Source: an uncultured Desulfobacter sp. (GTDB taxonomy: Bacteria; Desulfobacterota; Desulfobacteria; Desulfobacterales; Desulfobacteraceae). Taken from it: a stretch of 64,000 nucleotides of DNA. Below are positions 45,672 through 54,811 of the stretch, piece after piece (the stretch's first letter is position 1; every line of letters begins with the position of its first letter). The notes beneath the pieces are model-generated. The model was not told the origin of the DNA. It made no database searches and saw only the letters and a program-made list of their open reading frames with translations. A program made the position numbers and the translations under genes. The stretch lies in NCBI RefSeq assembly GCF_963665355.1, contig NZ_OY762229.1:3224001-3288000 (forward strand), in the 5' to 3' direction.

Positions 45672-45673
45672 CG

Positions 45674-46933
45674 TTAACTGTTTGCCTTTTTGGCAAAACG
45701 TTTCTCTCTGGGACTGTACCGGCGGTAGGTGCCGTCCATGATTTCGCGTTTAATGACTTTAAAAAACAGTTCGCCCATTTTTGTCTGGTATCCGCCGTCC
45801 TCGTAAAAGGTGTCCCAGGCCCAGTTGTATAACTCTTCTAATTTTTCAGGGCTCATCTGTTTGGGCTGGAATACGGCTTTCCCGCAGGTGTAGTCCTCCC
45901 AGGGATTGTTGAAAATACGGCCCTGTTCTTCAAATTTTTTCCGGATGGGCGATTGGGGAAAGGGCGTTAAAATGGTAAATTCCGCCATGTCCAGCTTCAC
46001 TTTGATCAGAAACTCCACAAGGTTGCGGATATAGGCTTCATCATGATCGTCTGTGCCTAAAAGAATGGTACCCTCCACACCAATGCCGTGGTTATGGAGT
46101 CTCTGGATCCGTTTGCGAATGGTTTCGGAGGTGTCGATCACCGCCTGGTATACGTACCAGCACCCCGCGTCTGCCGCTAATTTTACCACCTCTTCATCGT
46201 CCAGTATGGGGTGGGAGACCCACTTCTTTTTCAAGGGTTTCATGGCTGTGAAAAGCTCAACGAGCCACTCTTTGTCATGGGCCAGGGAGTTGTCCACCAC
46301 AAACAGGCGGTTGTTGGGGATGGCCTCCATTTCCTCAATCACTTTTTTCACAGGCCGGGGGCGAAATTTCCGGCCCCCAAGAAAACCATTGCAGCAGGGG
46401 AAACAGTTAAACCGGCACCCCCGGGAGGCATGGACAAGATCCAGCATCTGGATGCCCCGGTAGTTGTAACACTTCCTGTCCAGTATATCCCTGCGCGCTG
46501 TGCCCACCATGTTGATATCCGGGAAATTGTTCATATAATCGTACACTTTTTCCAGCCGGCCATTGCGAAAATCGGAAATCACTTTTTCCATGCGCCCTTC
46601 GGCCTCGCCAAGGAAAACTGACGTGGCATGTTCCATGACCTCTTGGGCATGCAGCATTGTTGCGATGCCGCCGAATAATACGGGCTTGCCCATTTTAATG
46701 TACTGATCAGCGATTTCAAAGGCCCGGGGAAGCTGACAGGTGAGAAGCACCGACATGCAGATCAAATCGGCATCCGTGTCAAAGTTAAGCTCCTGAACGT
46801 TTTCATCTATGAACGCCACCTCCACATCCGAGGGCAGGGATGCGGCAAACACCACCGCGCCATGGGGGGGCAGATGAAATTCGGTCTGTTTTTCAAGTTT
46901 GGGCCAGGCCGCAAAGACCAGTTGTATTTTCAT
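45674..46933 (-). CDS. B12-binding radical SAM protein (first of three)
   Basis: A 419-residue radical SAM protein with a shorter N-terminal B12-like domain (about 1-125) and cluster ligands Cys173, Cys177 and Cys180 in SRGCRFNCFPC. Unlike its two neighbours it has an extra Cys directly after the third ligand (FPCCNG). A later stretch reads GVEGTILLGTDDHDEAYI. Its start overlaps the ketosynthase-like gene's stop by 4 nt, tying it to the polyene operon. It may be a methylase or a cyclase. Confidence 0.88.
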   Translation of the reverse strand: MKIQLVFAAWPKLEKQTEFHLPPHGAVVFAASLPSDVEVAFIDENVQELNFDTDADLICMSVLLTCQLPRAFEIADQYIKMGKPVLFGGIATMLHAQEVMEHATSVFLGEAEGRMEKVISDFRNGRLEKVYDYMNNFPDINMVGTARRDILDRKCYNYRGIQMLDLVHASRGCRFNCFPCCNGFLGGRKFRPRPVKKVIEEMEAIPNNRLFVVDNSLAHDKEWLVELFTAMKPLKKKWVSHPILDDEEVVKLAADAGCWYVYQAVIDTSETIRKRIQRLHNHGIGVEGTILLGTDDHDEAYIRNLVEFLIKVKLDMAEFTILTPFPQSPIRKKFEEQGRIFNNPWEDYTCGKAVFQPKQMSPEKLEELYNWAWDTFYEDGGYQTKMGELFFKVIKREIMDGTYRRYSPREKRFAKKANS

Positions 46934-47679
46934 AGTACTTCCTTAGGGATGAGATCCGTTAAATCATGAAGTTTTTTATTTCCGCTATAGAAACTCTCCA
47001 TGGGATCTGTTTTTCGTATTATACGTTGCAGACAAGGACGTGTGTTGTCCCTGCCCGGTGCAACAGAGTCGTCAGCACCGATTACGATAAATAGTGCCCC
47101 GGGACGCCATGCACCTGTACCGGCACAAAGATGGGCTCCGCTGTTGCAGATGCCGCAGACTGCTGCCTCACAGCCGTTCTCACCCAGCGTGTTCATGGCA
47201 AGGCTGAGCGCCGTCAACCCGGTGCAGGACTCTTTTTCAATGACAAAGGCCTGTCCGGACACACCATGGTAAATGCCTGCCTCTCCCAAAAAGCAGGAGG
47301 CCAGGGTATAGGCAAACAGGGCCGGGCTTGGCAGCCGGTTTTCCTGCCTTGACAGGGTTGCCTGGTAATGCAGGTCGGTTTCAAGGCACCCTGTTGCCGA
47401 TTCGGCAATCAGGGATATGTTTTTTTTTTCGGGTCGGTTATTTTTATCCGCCGGTACCGGGGGGAAACCTGCATCGGCCATGGCAAAGGCAATGGCGGAA
47501 AAGCCGAGTTTTGAAAAAAGATCCATTCTGCCAAAGGCCTTGTACGGAATTTCCAGCACCGATTTTCCTGACAGATGTTCCATATCTTCCACGGATTCAA
47601 ATTTGTGAACGGCACCGGGCCTGCCCATGGAAAGGGGGTGGACCCATCCCGTGCCTAACAGTACGGCCGTATCACTCAT
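46930..47679 (-). CDS. Truncated ketosynthase-like protein
   Basis: A 249-residue protein of the ketosynthase N-terminal type only. A thiolase-fold opening (TAVLLGTGWVHPLS) leads to a nucleophile-like segment IEKESCTGLTALSLAMN with a Cys in place. There are no HGTGT or GHTLGA histidine motifs and the chain ends about 150 residues short of a full ketosynthase. It cannot be a normal condensing enzyme. It may be a partner subunit or an acyl-transfer protein. The start at 47679 (MSDTAVLL) has AGGAGG upstream and overlaps the previous gene's stop by 4 nt. Confidence 0.8.
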   Translation of the reverse strand: MSDTAVLLGTGWVHPLSMGRPGAVHKFESVEDMEHLSGKSVLEIPYKAFGRMDLFSKLGFSAIAFAMADAGFPPVPADKNNRPEKKNISLIAESATGCLETDLHYQATLSRQENRLPSPALFAYTLASCFLGEAGIYHGVSGQAFVIEKESCTGLTALSLAMNTLGENGCEAAVCGICNSGAHLCAGTGAWRPGALFIVIGADDSVAPGRDNTRPCLQRIIRKTDPMESFYSGNKKLHDLTDLIPKEVL

Positions 47680-48821
47680 GAAGCCTCCTGGATAATCAAT
47701 GCGGCATTGATACCGCCAAATCCTGAATTGCTTGTCAGTATGGGGCCTTTGGCAAAGGGCCTGTTGCCGGCGCTGAAAATGGGTGCAGCCCCCTGGTCCG
47801 GATTCACCAGGCCCTTTGTGCCCGGCAGTATGAGCTGATCCAGATATTTGATGCAAAGGGCGGCCTCAATGGCCCCGGAGGCACCCAGGGTATGGCCGAT
47901 ACTGCCTTTGATGGAGTTGGCCATGACAGAGTCGGGGTTAAACAGATCCCGGATGGCGGTCAGCTCCATGGCATCATTGTAAACCGTGCCCGTACCGTGG
48001 GCGCAGACCACTTTCACGGTGCCGGGTGTGATATCTGCTGTCCGGCAGGCATGGAGAATGGCGGTTTTAAGTCCTGATGCGGCTCTGTCCGGTGCGGTCA
48101 GGTGAACTGCATCCGCAGCGATGCCCCAGCCCGCAAGTTCCGCAAGGATCGGGGTACCGTCCGACATTGCCTTGTTCTGGTTTGAGAGTACCATCACGGC
48201 GGCGCCGTCGCCCAGGGTCAGGCCTTTGCGGTCCCGGTCAAAGGGCATGGCAGGGCCTGGGCCCATGGCTCCGATGGCTGAAAAACCTGAAAACACAAAT
48301 TCTGTTACAAGATCCAGGGCCATCACCACAACTGTATGCTCCCGTCCCCGGCGGATCAGGTCTGCTGCCTTTGCCAGGGCAATGGTTGAGGAGGAGCAGG
48401 CTGCACTGATGTTGAATCCTGTGCGGCCAAGCCTTAACGTTCTGGAAAGACGACCGGGCAGATCGGAAACCGGCAGGCCCGGAAAGTCGCCATGGGACAG
48501 ATCAGGGCAGGGGGGCAGATTTTTAATCAGGTCAATGCTGCCTTTGGTGGAGGCCGTGATCAATAAACTGTCCGGATCCGGATCAGGCATATCCCGGATC
48601 AAATCGGCGGCAAGATCCATGATCGCTGTTTTTTTCAAGCTGCCGCCGGCAAGGTCCAGCCCGGATATGATGCCGGCAATGCCGCTGACATAAGGGCTTG
48701 TGTCAAACCGGTGGACGGGGCAGAATCCGTTTTTGGCATCAAGAAGTCCGTTGTAAAGGGTATCAAGGCCATGGCCCAGGCTTGTGACAGTCTGTGCATG
48801 TGTGATGACAACCTTGTTCAT
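47676..48821 (-). CDS. 3-oxoacyl-ACP synthase (FabF-like)
   Basis: A 381-residue condensing enzyme with an intact triad: Cys in NISAACSSSTIAL, His in CAHGTGTVYND and His in SIKGSIGHTLGASG. It is slightly shorter than FabF in its N-terminal half. It would extend the aryl-acyl chain with malonyl units, or act at a specific step. The start at 48821 overlaps the thioesterase stop by 4 nt; an ATG at 48842 would overlap further. Confidence 0.9.
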   Translation of the reverse strand: MNKVVITHAQTVTSLGHGLDTLYNGLLDAKNGFCPVHRFDTSPYVSGIAGIISGLDLAGGSLKKTAIMDLAADLIRDMPDPDPDSLLITASTKGSIDLIKNLPPCPDLSHGDFPGLPVSDLPGRLSRTLRLGRTGFNISAACSSSTIALAKAADLIRRGREHTVVVMALDLVTEFVFSGFSAIGAMGPGPAMPFDRDRKGLTLGDGAAVMVLSNQNKAMSDGTPILAELAGWGIAADAVHLTAPDRAASGLKTAILHACRTADITPGTVKVVCAHGTGTVYNDAMELTAIRDLFNPDSVMANSIKGSIGHTLGASGAIEAALCIKYLDQLILPGTKGLVNPDQGAAPIFSAGNRPFAKGPILTSNSGFGGINAALIIQEAS

Positions 48822-49279
48822 GACAGCGTGCCGGCCTTCCATCTGGCACAGAAATCTTTAAGAAATTCCGGCTGGGTTAAAAAAAGTTCATAGTCTGTGT
48901 TCAGCATCATCTGTATGAGATAGCCTGTGGCCGCCACCTGGCCCTGGGCATCCCGGATAATGTATTCGCTGTTCAGCCTGGCTGCCTCGGTATAGTGGAA
49001 AATACATTCAATGGAAATTTCGTCTTTAAATTTTAGGGGGCGAATGAAATCCACATGAACCGTCTTGACCGGTGCCAGGATGCCATTGTTGTAAAAATCC
49101 ATATACCCCACATTAAGCCGGTCCCCCAGCGCCACCCGGGCATCTTCAAAATAGCTGGTATAATGGCCGTGCCAGGCAATGGTCAGCATATCGACTTCCT
49201 GGAATCTGACACTGCGGGTCACTGTGCCCCTAAGGGGTGCCGGGGCATTGGGTACGGATTTGAAATATGGTTTTTTCAT
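48818..49279 (-). CDS. Hot-dog acyl-ACP/acyl-CoA thioesterase
   Basis: A 153-residue 4-hydroxybenzoyl-CoA thioesterase-like hot-dog protein, with the active-site region EVDMLTIAWHGHYTSYFEDAR. It would hydrolyse or edit carrier-bound intermediates; aryl-polyene clusters carry a similar gene (ApeK). It overlaps both neighbours by 4 nt. Confidence 0.88.
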   Translation of the reverse strand: MKKPYFKSVPNAPAPLRGTVTRSVRFQEVDMLTIAWHGHYTSYFEDARVALGDRLNVGYMDFYNNGILAPVKTVHVDFIRPLKFKDEISIECIFHYTEAARLNSEYIIRDAQGQVAATGYLIQMMLNTDYELFLTQPEFLKDFCARWKAGTLS

Positions 49280-50076
49280 GGTGTGCCGTCCATGGCGGCC
49301 AGTTGTTCGGCCATCATCTGCTTTACCTTTTTTTTCATCTCCTGGTGTCCTAACTCGCCTGTAAAGGCATCAGGATAAACCGGAGCCAGGGCCGTCATTT
49401 TTATCCGGGCCGGTTTCATATAATAGCGCCCGGGGGGCAGCAGTTCCTGGGTGCCGGTGATGCAGACAGGTATCACGGGGACATTTGTCTCCACCGCCAT
49501 CTTGAATGCACCCGAATAGTACCGGGTCAACTGTTTGTCCCGGCTTCGATGGCCTTCGGGAAAAAAGAGGACAACGCCTCCCCGGTCAAAGGTCTCCTGG
49601 GCTATTGCCAGGCTTTTCTGCCAGGGGAATTTTTCAATATTCAGATAGCGGGCAAGCCCCATGAAAATATTGTAGACCGGAATTCTAAACGGCCAGTTCC
49701 TGACAGCAAAGCAGACGTCGCATACCGGTAACATATTCATGCAGTAGGTGTCAAAAAAAGAGCGGTGGTTGACAACAATTATGCCGGGTCCTGCAAACTG
49801 GTCCGGGTTGTACCGGAAGGGCTCAAACACAACGAAGAAACGTGTAAAAAACTGCCATACATGGCCGTATACCCAAATGGCCCACCGGGTGGTCCACTGG
49901 GCGCTTCGATCCTTGAACAGCTTGAAATAGAGCACAAAGGCCGGGAAAATAATCATTCCGGTAATTGTCCATATGACCATGACCACGCCGAGAAACAGGT
50001 TCATGATAAAAAGAAAAATGACGCCTGCTTTTCCTTTGTGCAGGGTTCGGGTGTAATACTCATACAGTGACGGCAT
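49276..50076 (-). CDS. PlsC-type lysophospholipid acyltransferase
   Basis: A 266-residue membrane acyltransferase. An N-terminal hydrophobic region (about 18-45) precedes the HX4D catalytic motif VNHRSFFDTYCMN and the acceptor motif FFPEGHRSRD. It may attach the polyene acyl chain to a glycerol or glycolipid anchor. This is inferred. It starts at the stop of the upstream ketosynthase gene (TAATG). Confidence 0.88.
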   Translation of the reverse strand: MPSLYEYYTRTLHKGKAGVIFLFIMNLFLGVVMVIWTITGMIIFPAFVLYFKLFKDRSAQWTTRWAIWVYGHVWQFFTRFFVVFEPFRYNPDQFAGPGIIVVNHRSFFDTYCMNMLPVCDVCFAVRNWPFRIPVYNIFMGLARYLNIEKFPWQKSLAIAQETFDRGGVVLFFPEGHRSRDKQLTRYYSGAFKMAVETNVPVIPVCITGTQELLPPGRYYMKPARIKMTALAPVYPDAFTGELGHQEMKKKVKQMMAEQLAAMDGTP

Positions 50077-51320
50077 TAAAAGGGACCCTCAAAATTTAAA
50101 ATCAGGGATGCATTGGTTCCCCCGAAACCAAAGGAGTTGGACAGGGCGTTTTTTATCCGGCACGGCCTGGCCTGGGAGATGACATTGATGGGAGGGCATG
50201 TTTCATCCAGCCCCGTAAAATTGATATTGGGAGCCAGAAACCCTTTCCGGGCCATGAGTGTGGTGTAGATCACCTCACTGGCCCCGGACATCCAGCATTC
50301 ATGCCCGGTCATGGATTTGGTGGATGAAACCGGTGTTTGGGGGCCGAACAGGTCGTGGATGGCTATGGCCTCAGCCAGGTCCCCGGCCGGAGTGGATGTG
50401 GCATGGGCATTGATGTAGGTGATCTCATCCGGTGCAAGGCCTGCATCCTTAAGCGCCTGCTTCATGGCTGTCATTGAGCCTTTGCTGTCCGGATTGGACA
50501 GGGTTTTGCCGATGCCCGAGGAGAATCCGTATCCCTCAATGGTGCCGTAAATCCGTGCGTTGCGAGCCAGGGCATGGTCAAGTGATTCCAGGATCAGGCA
50601 GGCCCCGCCCCCGCCGGGCACAAGACCGTCCCTGTCCCTGTCAAAGGGCCGGCAGGCTTTCTGGGGCTGGTCAAACCGGCAGGAAAATACATTGAGCGCG
50701 TCAAAACTGGCCATGGATGTCCAGTGGATCTCCTGGGCTCCGCCGGCAATAACGATGTCCTGCAGGCCGCTTCGGATAAGCATCATGGCCTGGCCCAGCA
50801 CATGGGCCCCGCTGGCGCAGGCCGCACTCACGGTCCAGTTGGCGCCCTGGGTGCCGAAAAGCCCCGCTAGGTTCATGGTAATGGTGGAGTTCATGCTTCT
50901 GAAAATGTATCCGGACCCGATATAGTGGGTTTCGCCGTGCTCCCTTGCAATGTCAATGGACTCCACATCGGCTTTGATGGTGCTGTCATTGCCGAAGATA
51001 ATCCCGCATCCGGGGGTCTGGAGGTCGGCAGGTTCAAGCCCTGAATCTTTGACAGCCTTCCGGGCGGCCACGGCGGCATACAAGGCCGGTTCGCACATGG
51101 TTCTCAGATTCTTCCGGGTTAATCCTTCCTCTTTGGGATTGATTTCCGGCAGTTTGGCCGTCAGCGGGGACTTGAACCCCAAATCTTTGCGCTGTTGGTC
51201 AAACACAATGCCTGATTGCCCCTGTTCAAGGGCATCTGCCACTGCGTCAAGCTCTTTTCCAAGGCAGCTGACAATGCCCATACCCGTAATTGCCGCCTTG
51301 CGTGGTGATGATAACGCCAA
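50076..51320 (-). CDS. 3-oxoacyl-ACP synthase (FabB-like)
   Basis: A 414-residue condensing enzyme closer to FabB/KAS I. It has Cys in TVSAACASGAHVLG, His in INAHATSTPAGD and His in STKSMTGHECWMSG, and the unusual Cys/Trp after that third motif matches the KAS I type. It sits between the ketoreductase and the acyltransferase genes and is a candidate main elongation ketosynthase. Confidence 0.9.
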   Translation of the reverse strand: MALSSPRKAAITGMGIVSCLGKELDAVADALEQGQSGIVFDQQRKDLGFKSPLTAKLPEINPKEEGLTRKNLRTMCEPALYAAVAARKAVKDSGLEPADLQTPGCGIIFGNDSTIKADVESIDIAREHGETHYIGSGYIFRSMNSTITMNLAGLFGTQGANWTVSAACASGAHVLGQAMMLIRSGLQDIVIAGGAQEIHWTSMASFDALNVFSCRFDQPQKACRPFDRDRDGLVPGGGGACLILESLDHALARNARIYGTIEGYGFSSGIGKTLSNPDSKGSMTAMKQALKDAGLAPDEITYINAHATSTPAGDLAEAIAIHDLFGPQTPVSSTKSMTGHECWMSGASEVIYTTLMARKGFLAPNINFTGLDETCPPINVISQARPCRIKNALSNSFGFGGTNASLILNFEGPF

Positions 51321-51328
51321 AATATCTC

Positions 51329-52075
51329 CTAACAGATGCCGCCGTTAATGCCGATCACCTGGCCTGTAATATAGCCTGCCTGGGGGGAACACAAAAAAGT
51401 CACAACTGCGGCCACTTCACCGGCGGTGCCGAGCCTTCCCATGGGAATGGCCTGGGTGATCTGGTCCAGGGGAAGCCCTTCCACCATCTCTGTTTCAATA
51501 AACCCGGGCGCCACCGCATTCACCGTGATTTTTCGTTTGGCAATCTCCTTGGCCAGGGCCTTGGTGGCACCTATGAGTCCGGCTTTGGAGGCCGAGTAAT
51601 TGACCTGTCCCGGTTGACCTACCTGGCCGGAGGTGGAGGTGATGTTGATAATCCGGCCCTTGCGTTTGGAAAGCATCTTTTTCACCACAGGTTTGGTGAC
51701 ATTGTAGAAACCGGTGAGGTTGGTGTCCAGAACCCGCTGCCAGTTGTCCGCCTTCATCCAGACCATGAGCATATCATCCCGGATTCCGGCATTATTGACC
51801 AGAATATCAATGCCCCCCTTCTGGTCGTAAATGGTATCCAGGGATGCATGGGCTGCTTTTTCATCGGTGACGTCAAAGGGGAGCAGCGCACCGTCCCCTC
51901 CGGCCTCTTTGACCAGTTGAAGGGTTTTTTCAGCCTCTTCACTGTTGGATCTGAAATTGATATAGACAAATCTGCCCGATTTGGCCAGATCCACGGCAAT
52001 GGCCCGGCCGATACCCCGGCCTGCACCGGTCACCAGGGCAACCTCCTGCACGATTTCTTCAGTATCTGAACCCAT
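51329..52075 (-). CDS. 3-oxoacyl-ACP reductase (FabG-like)
   Basis: A 248-residue short-chain dehydrogenase with the NADP-binding motif TGAGRGIGRA, the NNAG segment and catalytic Ser, Tyr and Lys in NITSTSGQVGQPGQVNYSASK. It reduces 3-ketoacyl-ACP in each extension round. It is the only ketoreductase in the cluster, matching ApeQ. The ATG at 52075 has GGAG 5 nt upstream; a GTG at 52081 lies too close to that site. Confidence 0.92.
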   Translation of the reverse strand: MGSDTEEIVQEVALVTGAGRGIGRAIAVDLAKSGRFVYINFRSNSEEAEKTLQLVKEAGGDGALLPFDVTDEKAAHASLDTIYDQKGGIDILVNNAGIRDDMLMVWMKADNWQRVLDTNLTGFYNVTKPVVKKMLSKRKGRIINITSTSGQVGQPGQVNYSASKAGLIGATKALAKEIAKRKITVNAVAPGFIETEMVEGLPLDQITQAIPMGRLGTAGEVAAVVTFLCSPQAGYITGQVIGINGGIC

Positions 52076-52085
52076 TGTCACTCCT

Positions 52086-53303
52086 TTACGAATATCTTTT
52101 AAGAATCAGGGTGGCGTTAATGCCGCCAAATGCAAAATTACTGGTCATGATCACATTCACCTCTTTTTCAAGCGGGGCCAGAATGTGGGTGATTCCCTCA
52201 CACTCCGGGGCCACCGTGGCCAGGTTCTTTGTGGGGATCAGGGTGTTATGCTCCATCATTTTAAGGCAGAAGATGGCCTCCATCACCCCTGAAGCCGCCA
52301 GGGTGTGCCCTGTAAACCCCTTGGTGGCGCTGACCGGAATATTGTGTGTGCCCAGCATGGCAATGGCCCGGGCCTCTGCCGCATCCCCGAGCAAAGTGCC
52401 GGTTGCATGGGCATTGATATAGTCAATCTCTTCAAGGCGGCATCCTGATGAGGCCATGGCACCCTGCATGCAGGCGAGCATGCCCTGGTCCTGGGGACTG
52501 GTCATATGGGAACCGTCACAGCAGGTATGAAACCCGATAACTTCTGCCAGGATGTTTGCGTTTCTGGCCAGGGCATGGTCCAGATCTTCCAGGATCACGG
52601 CTCCGGCACCCTCTGCCACCACAAGTCCGTCACGGTCCCTGTCAAAGGGGCGGGGAGTTCTTTCAGGGGATGTTTGCCTGGACGCGGCGTTTAATACGTC
52701 AAATACCCCCGCCGTGGAGAGATGAAGTTCATCGGCGCCCCCGCAGATCATTATCTTTTGCAGGCCGTTTCGTATGGTTTCAAACCCCATGCCGATGGCC
52801 TGGGTGGATGTGGCGCAGGCCGCACAGGGGGCGATGACCCTGCCGCTGGTTCCCAGCATGGCCGCCAGGTTGGCCGCCACCGAGTGGTTCATGATTTTCA
52901 TGAACGCGGTCCCCTCAAGCCTTGATATTCCGCCTGTTTGTTTAAGATCATCAAACATCTGCTGGATAATATTTCCGGACCCGGTGGTGGAACCTATGGA
53001 GATCCCGGCCTCTTTGGAGCGCATCAGTTCCGGCGAAATCCCTGCCTGGTCCAGGGCATCCAGGGCGCAAAGCCCTGCCATAACAGTCATGGGGCCCATG
53101 GTCCGCCGATCTTTGCGAAGAATGCGCTTGGCATTGTAATCTTTGCAGCTGCCTGCCAACCGGACTTTTAAATCTTTAACCTGTTCCCATTCCGGCACGG
53201 GGGCGATTCCCGATGTGTTATGGATAAGGGACTGCCAGATCTCATGGGCAGTGTTTCCAATGGGGGATATGATCCCAAGCCCGGTTATGACAACCCGATT
53301 CAT
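52086..53303 (-). CDS. 3-oxoacyl-ACP synthase
   Basis: A 405-residue condensing enzyme. The Cys lies in IAPCAACATSTQAIG, with His in INAHATGTLLGD and His in TKGFTGHTLAASG. It begins MNRVVITGLGIISPIG at 53303, overlapping the upstream oxidoreductase stop by 4 nt; the longer frame to 53408 is a shadow. It resembles ApeO/ApeR-type ketosynthases. Confidence 0.9.
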   Translation of the reverse strand: MNRVVITGLGIISPIGNTAHEIWQSLIHNTSGIAPVPEWEQVKDLKVRLAGSCKDYNAKRILRKDRRTMGPMTVMAGLCALDALDQAGISPELMRSKEAGISIGSTTGSGNIIQQMFDDLKQTGGISRLEGTAFMKIMNHSVAANLAAMLGTSGRVIAPCAACATSTQAIGMGFETIRNGLQKIMICGGADELHLSTAGVFDVLNAASRQTSPERTPRPFDRDRDGLVVAEGAGAVILEDLDHALARNANILAEVIGFHTCCDGSHMTSPQDQGMLACMQGAMASSGCRLEEIDYINAHATGTLLGDAAEARAIAMLGTHNIPVSATKGFTGHTLAASGVMEAIFCLKMMEHNTLIPTKNLATVAPECEGITHILAPLEKEVNVIMTSNFAFGGINATLILKRYS

Positions 53304-54811
53304 TGTTTTTTTAAACCCTGATTGACAATGTTTTTCATCAACTCTCCTTCCTGGAAAAATCCTCTGCACAGGCCGGTACTGGTGGATATCCCACCGTGAA
53401 TACCACAAAACCCGATGCTTTGTCCTGTTAAAAACAGTCCCTTGACCCGGGTTGCCGGACTAAATGAGGTCGAAAGATACTCCTGGGCGGTTTTTTTAAT
53501 CCCATAGGCGCTGCCCTCCGGGGTCAGGGTATATCTTTCAAATGTGGCCGGCGAATAGGTATCCACAATGCGGGCGTTTTCGCGGGTTCCCGGGAATACC
53601 TGCTCCAGCCGTTCCATCACCTGTTCTGCCAGAATGGCCTTATTTTTTTTGTAAACAGTCTGTCCTTTTTGTCCGGACCCTTCCCGGAAATGCTTGTGCC
53701 GGGTTCTTTCTTTGAGCGGGATCAGGGCGGTGACGGCCAGTTGGGTGCCCGGGCCGGGCAGGGCGCTTAAGAATATGACATCCGGCAAATTCTGCAGCTC
53801 CTCTTCAACGATTCCATAGGCGGCATTTACATCCCAGCTGTTAAAGATATAGGCGTCACTGTCCGTCACCGGGCAGTGGGTTTGGTTCCATGCCAGGCAT
53901 ACGCCGAAAATGCCAAGGGTATTTTGTGCAGTGGCCAGCCGGTCTTCATAAAACGGCCTGAATGTTTTGGGTGGACAGTATTGGGGCAGCCGTGAAGGGT
54001 GGCCGGTATAGATCACCTGTGGGGCTTCTAAAATCTGTCCGCCTTCAAGCTCCACGCCTTGAACGGCCCTGTCCGTGATCATCAGACGGGTCATTTTTGC
54101 CCGGGTTTTTATCTTTCCCCCCAGCGCCGTAAAACGGCTGGACAGCGCTTGGGAAAACAGGGTGGACTGTTCATTGATGCGAAAGCTGGATTTTAAATAG
54201 GCGTCGGTGATGAGAAAATGGGTCAGCAAAGGACATTGACTGCTGGGCAGACCGAACAGAATGTTGTTGGCGGACAGAATGCTTTTCAACCGGCCCTTGA
54301 TGCCGATGTTTTCAAAATAGTCATCAAGGGCGCCCAGGTACCGGGAAGATGTGTCGGGTCCGGGTTCGCATCCCGGGTTGTACAGGGCAAGGTGCCGGAT
54401 TGATGCGGCCATATCTTGAAAATAGCGGTCAATGGCCGGGGCGTTATCCGGGAACATGGATTTCATCTTGTCTTTGTATTGGTCATGATTTTGGGGCACT
54501 TTTACGGTACAGTCCGGAAAGTAGTAGATTTCAAAACCGTCCCGGGCCATGGGAACCAAATCCAGGTAATCCGTGAGACCCAGGTAGTTAAAAAAGTACC
54601 ACAACGGTTCCTTCTCATTAAGGGCACCCAGCCTGTGGACACCGGTGGGAAATACCAGTCCTTCCCGCCGGAACGTCTGGGTCAGCCCCCCGGGGACAGC
54701 ATGCTGTTCTATGATCAGCACCCTTTGACCCTTGCCGGCCAGAATAATGCCGGCAGTCATGCCGGAAATGCCGGATCCAACAATAATGGTATCGAATCGT
54801 TCTGCTGCCAT
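53300..54811 (-). CDS. CrtI/phytoene desaturase-like FAD oxidoreductase
   Basis: A 503-residue flavoprotein with an N-terminal dinucleotide-binding motif IIVGSGISGMTAGIIL and EQHAVPGGLTQTFRR. The C-terminal flavin-binding end is TGQSIGFCGIHGGISTS. It is related to carotenoid desaturases/isomerases and retinol saturases. It could desaturate, saturate or isomerise the conjugated chain. CrtI-like genes are not a fixed part of classic aryl-polyene clusters but occur in some flexirubin and ladderane-candidate clusters (from memory). Confidence 0.88.
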   Translation of the reverse strand: MAAERFDTIIVGSGISGMTAGIILAGKGQRVLIIEQHAVPGGLTQTFRREGLVFPTGVHRLGALNEKEPLWYFFNYLGLTDYLDLVPMARDGFEIYYFPDCTVKVPQNHDQYKDKMKSMFPDNAPAIDRYFQDMAASIRHLALYNPGCEPGPDTSSRYLGALDDYFENIGIKGRLKSILSANNILFGLPSSQCPLLTHFLITDAYLKSSFRINEQSTLFSQALSSRFTALGGKIKTRAKMTRLMITDRAVQGVELEGGQILEAPQVIYTGHPSRLPQYCPPKTFRPFYEDRLATAQNTLGIFGVCLAWNQTHCPVTDSDAYIFNSWDVNAAYGIVEEELQNLPDVIFLSALPGPGTQLAVTALIPLKERTRHKHFREGSGQKGQTVYKKNKAILAEQVMERLEQVFPGTRENARIVDTYSPATFERYTLTPEGSAYGIKKTAQEYLSTSFSPATRVKGLFLTGQSIGFCGIHGGISTSTGLCRGFFQEGELMKNIVNQGLKKQ